DNA from: Amblyornis subalaris
Taxonomy: Eukaryota; Chordata; Aves; Passeriformes; Ptilonorhynchidae
NCBI GenBank assembly: GCA_018881555.1
Contig: JACAXG010000264.1
Location: 385,775 to 449,774, forward strand
Direction: 5' to 3'
Length of the DNA: 64,000 bases
Shown here: positions 62,401 to 64,000 of the stretch, piece by piece
Position numbering within the stretch: position 1 is the stretch's first letter
Layout of the letters: every line of letters begins with the position of its first letter
The notes under the pieces: model-generated
Databases searched by the model: none
Told to the model about the DNA's origin: nothing
The model's input: only the letters and a program-made list of their open reading frames with translations
Made by a program: the position numbers and the translations under genes

Positions 62401-63424
62401 CAGAAGTCAAATAAAGGAAATTGGAATGGAAAACTGCTATTAGAATGAGAAAATTAATTTATTAATATGCTGTAGTACAAGCAGTGGCTTGAATGATTCC
62501 ATAATAGAGCCTTTGAATACTAACTGAGTGAAAGAAATTACAAAAAAGAAGAAAGGTTTCTATCAGGTCAAAGTTATCAGAAATATTAATATTTTTATAG
62601 TACATTATTTTCCCCTTAGAAATAATTTTTATTTATTTTATTTCCCAAGAGACAAATTATTTTAAAAATGGTGGGTTTTAAAAGTTAAGAGTTGGCTCAG
62701 GAGCAAATATTGAGCTGTTAGTGCTGCGTGTTGGGTACCTAGCTGGTGTGCCATTACGAGCATTTCCCTCCTACTTTAGTGAATATCCCTGGGAAATGTT
62801 GAAATTGCAGAGGTATCTGATTTCTAGCCCCAGAGACAGGGATCTGTCACATGCTGTCTCCATGGGAAGGCTGAGATGCTCTCCAGCCAGGCGTGAGTGG
62901 TGCAGAGCTCCTGCAGCACAGCCTGCAAAAGCATCCCGAGTTTGGTCTAGGTGCGGTTTCTCATTGCCTTCTGGCACAATATGCATGTTTCCCCCATCCT
63001 TTGCAACCCCCTCCCCAAAACCCAACCTTCTGTCACTTGCATTTTTTTATCATGAGCATGTTGATGAACAGCTGACGGATTTCAGATTCAAACTTTCACA
63101 GCTTCACATTTGCAGATGGCAATATCCTAGTGTGTTTAAAAAAAAGAAGTTGGAGGTGGACACTTTTTGAAAATTTGGCACAAAAATGTTATGCATTTCA
63201 TTTAACATCTCATGTATTATTTGCAGGTGGAAGACTGGAGATCAGTTTAAACCCAGGGCACAGTTAGGCTATTCTGAAACTTTTAGGATGTGCTCCTTTT
63301 ATGTTCTGCATCTGGTTAGAGCATTGCTGCATTTTGTTATCACATGAAGCTCTCAGTTTTCTCCCCAAATGGGATTTGGAGATAAGGTGCTACAGCAAGT
63401 CAGAAAGTACTATTTTAAGCTGGA
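59466..63424. other. Intergenic sequence downstream of KCNC2
   Basis: This is AT-rich to mixed sequence with no recognisable exon, RNA gene or CR1 terminus. A clean 149-codon open frame (62721-63170, +) has no family features and unremarkable composition; I treat it as chance. In mammals KCNC2 is followed on its 3' side by a long gene-poor interval, which fits. Confidence 0.6.
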
Positions 63425-63591
63425 ATTGGAACTGGCTTCCCAGGGAATCACCATCCCTGGAGGTATTTAAAAGACAGGTAGATGTGGCACTGGAGGATAT
63501 GGTTTAGCAGTGAACAAGGCAGTGCTGGGTTAACGATTGGACTCAATGATCTTAGAGGTCTTTTCCAAACTTAGCAATTCTGTGATTCTTA
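63425..63591 (+). mobile_element. CR1 LINE 3'-terminal fragment
   Basis: About 170 bases match the very end of the CR1 copies at 451-1838 and 9146-9676. Shared landmarks are aatcaccatccctggaggt, then agatgtggcactggaggata, then ggactcaatgatcttagagg. The terminus is diverged to caattctgtgattctta. It has the same orientation as the other two copies. Confidence 0.85.
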
Positions 63592-63740
63592 TAGGACTGT
63601 AAACATGAATTGTACTTTGAAGAAAAAGATACTCCTTGGGAAATACTGAGGCTGTGATAGATGGCTGTAACTTATCTTTGTTTTGCAGAGTTGTACAGGC
63701 ACCTTTTCTTTAAAACATGGAAAGCAGACTATTTTGTGTT
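63592..63740. other. Short unique spacer
   Basis: Nothing is recognised between the CR1 tail and the possible LTR start. Confidence 0.4.
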
Positions 63741-64000
63741 TGTCAAGGGTTAACCTGGAGGCAAACTCCAGATCCCCATGCTATATTCTTCAGAGGAGAG
63801 GAGACAGCAAAAACAGGCTGCAAACTTGAAAAATGATTAAATAATTTATTTCACTAACTCTACTAAAAATAGAAAGAATAAAAAATAATGAAAATATTAA
63901 GGCATAATATACAAATATTCTCATCTCATACATCCCAATCTTTCTCACTGATCACGTAAAGGACATATACATGAGATTCTGCTCTTATGATTAAGAGTTC
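63741..64000 (+). mobile_element. Possible endogenous retrovirus LTR, partial
   Basis: From 63741 the sequence starts tgtcaagggttaacctgg, resembling the TG-starting ends of avian endogenous retrovirus LTRs of the 'tgt.agggtttaacc' kind. It continues into a markedly A-rich stretch (63826-63930). The element would run past the window end, so no second terminus, target-site duplication or coding part can be seen. It could instead be unique A-rich DNA. Confidence 0.33.

Noticed and set aside
62721..63170. Clean 149-codon open frame on the + strand
   Set aside because: It has no recognisable domain, a mixed low-complexity composition, and no splice or promoter context. A frame of this length is not surprising in a somewhat GC-richer patch of a 64 kb window.

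Overview
The window is vertebrate nuclear DNA, most likely from a bird. It is AT-rich and almost entirely non-coding. It carries 5'-truncated CR1 LINE copies ending in the ATTCTATGATTCT-type CR1 tail, and one conserved multi-exon gene with GT-AG introns. Scattered single N characters suggest a draft assembly or masked ambiguous sites. I cannot name the species.

The only gene I can support is the 3' half of KCNC2 (Kv3.2, a Shaw-type voltage-gated potassium channel) on the + strand. Four exons are visible. 49936-50866 is the large membrane-domain exon (S1 to S6 plus the start of the C-terminal tail). 53237-53404 is a shared C-terminal exon. 57241-57377 is the terminal coding exon of the Kv3.2a-type tail. 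58067-58128 is an alternative terminal coding exon giving the Kv3.2b-type tail. All junctions are phase-consistent: the large exon begins in phase 0 and the downstream junctions are phase 1. The first coding exon (T1 domain) is not in the window, so 1-49935 is read as the 3' part of a first intron at least 50 kb long.

That intron (1-49935) holds two CR1 insertions (451-1838 and 9146-9676), several faint relics of old amniote interspersed repeats, a two-copy 54-base dispersed repeat (25715 and 28149), a purine-rich block (39480-40010) and short simple repeats. After the coding exons comes a long 3' UTR ending near a strong AATAAA (59438) followed by GT-rich sequence. The remaining 4.5 kb is read as intergenic, with a third CR1 tail (63425-63591) and a possible retroviral LTR start (from 63741).

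The most useful observations concern the channel gene: the alternative 3' ends, two TGCATG motifs between them, and an arginine just outside the selectivity filter. A sharp drop in the density of N characters near 30.7 kb is also worth checking. I found no previously undescribed biological system here.
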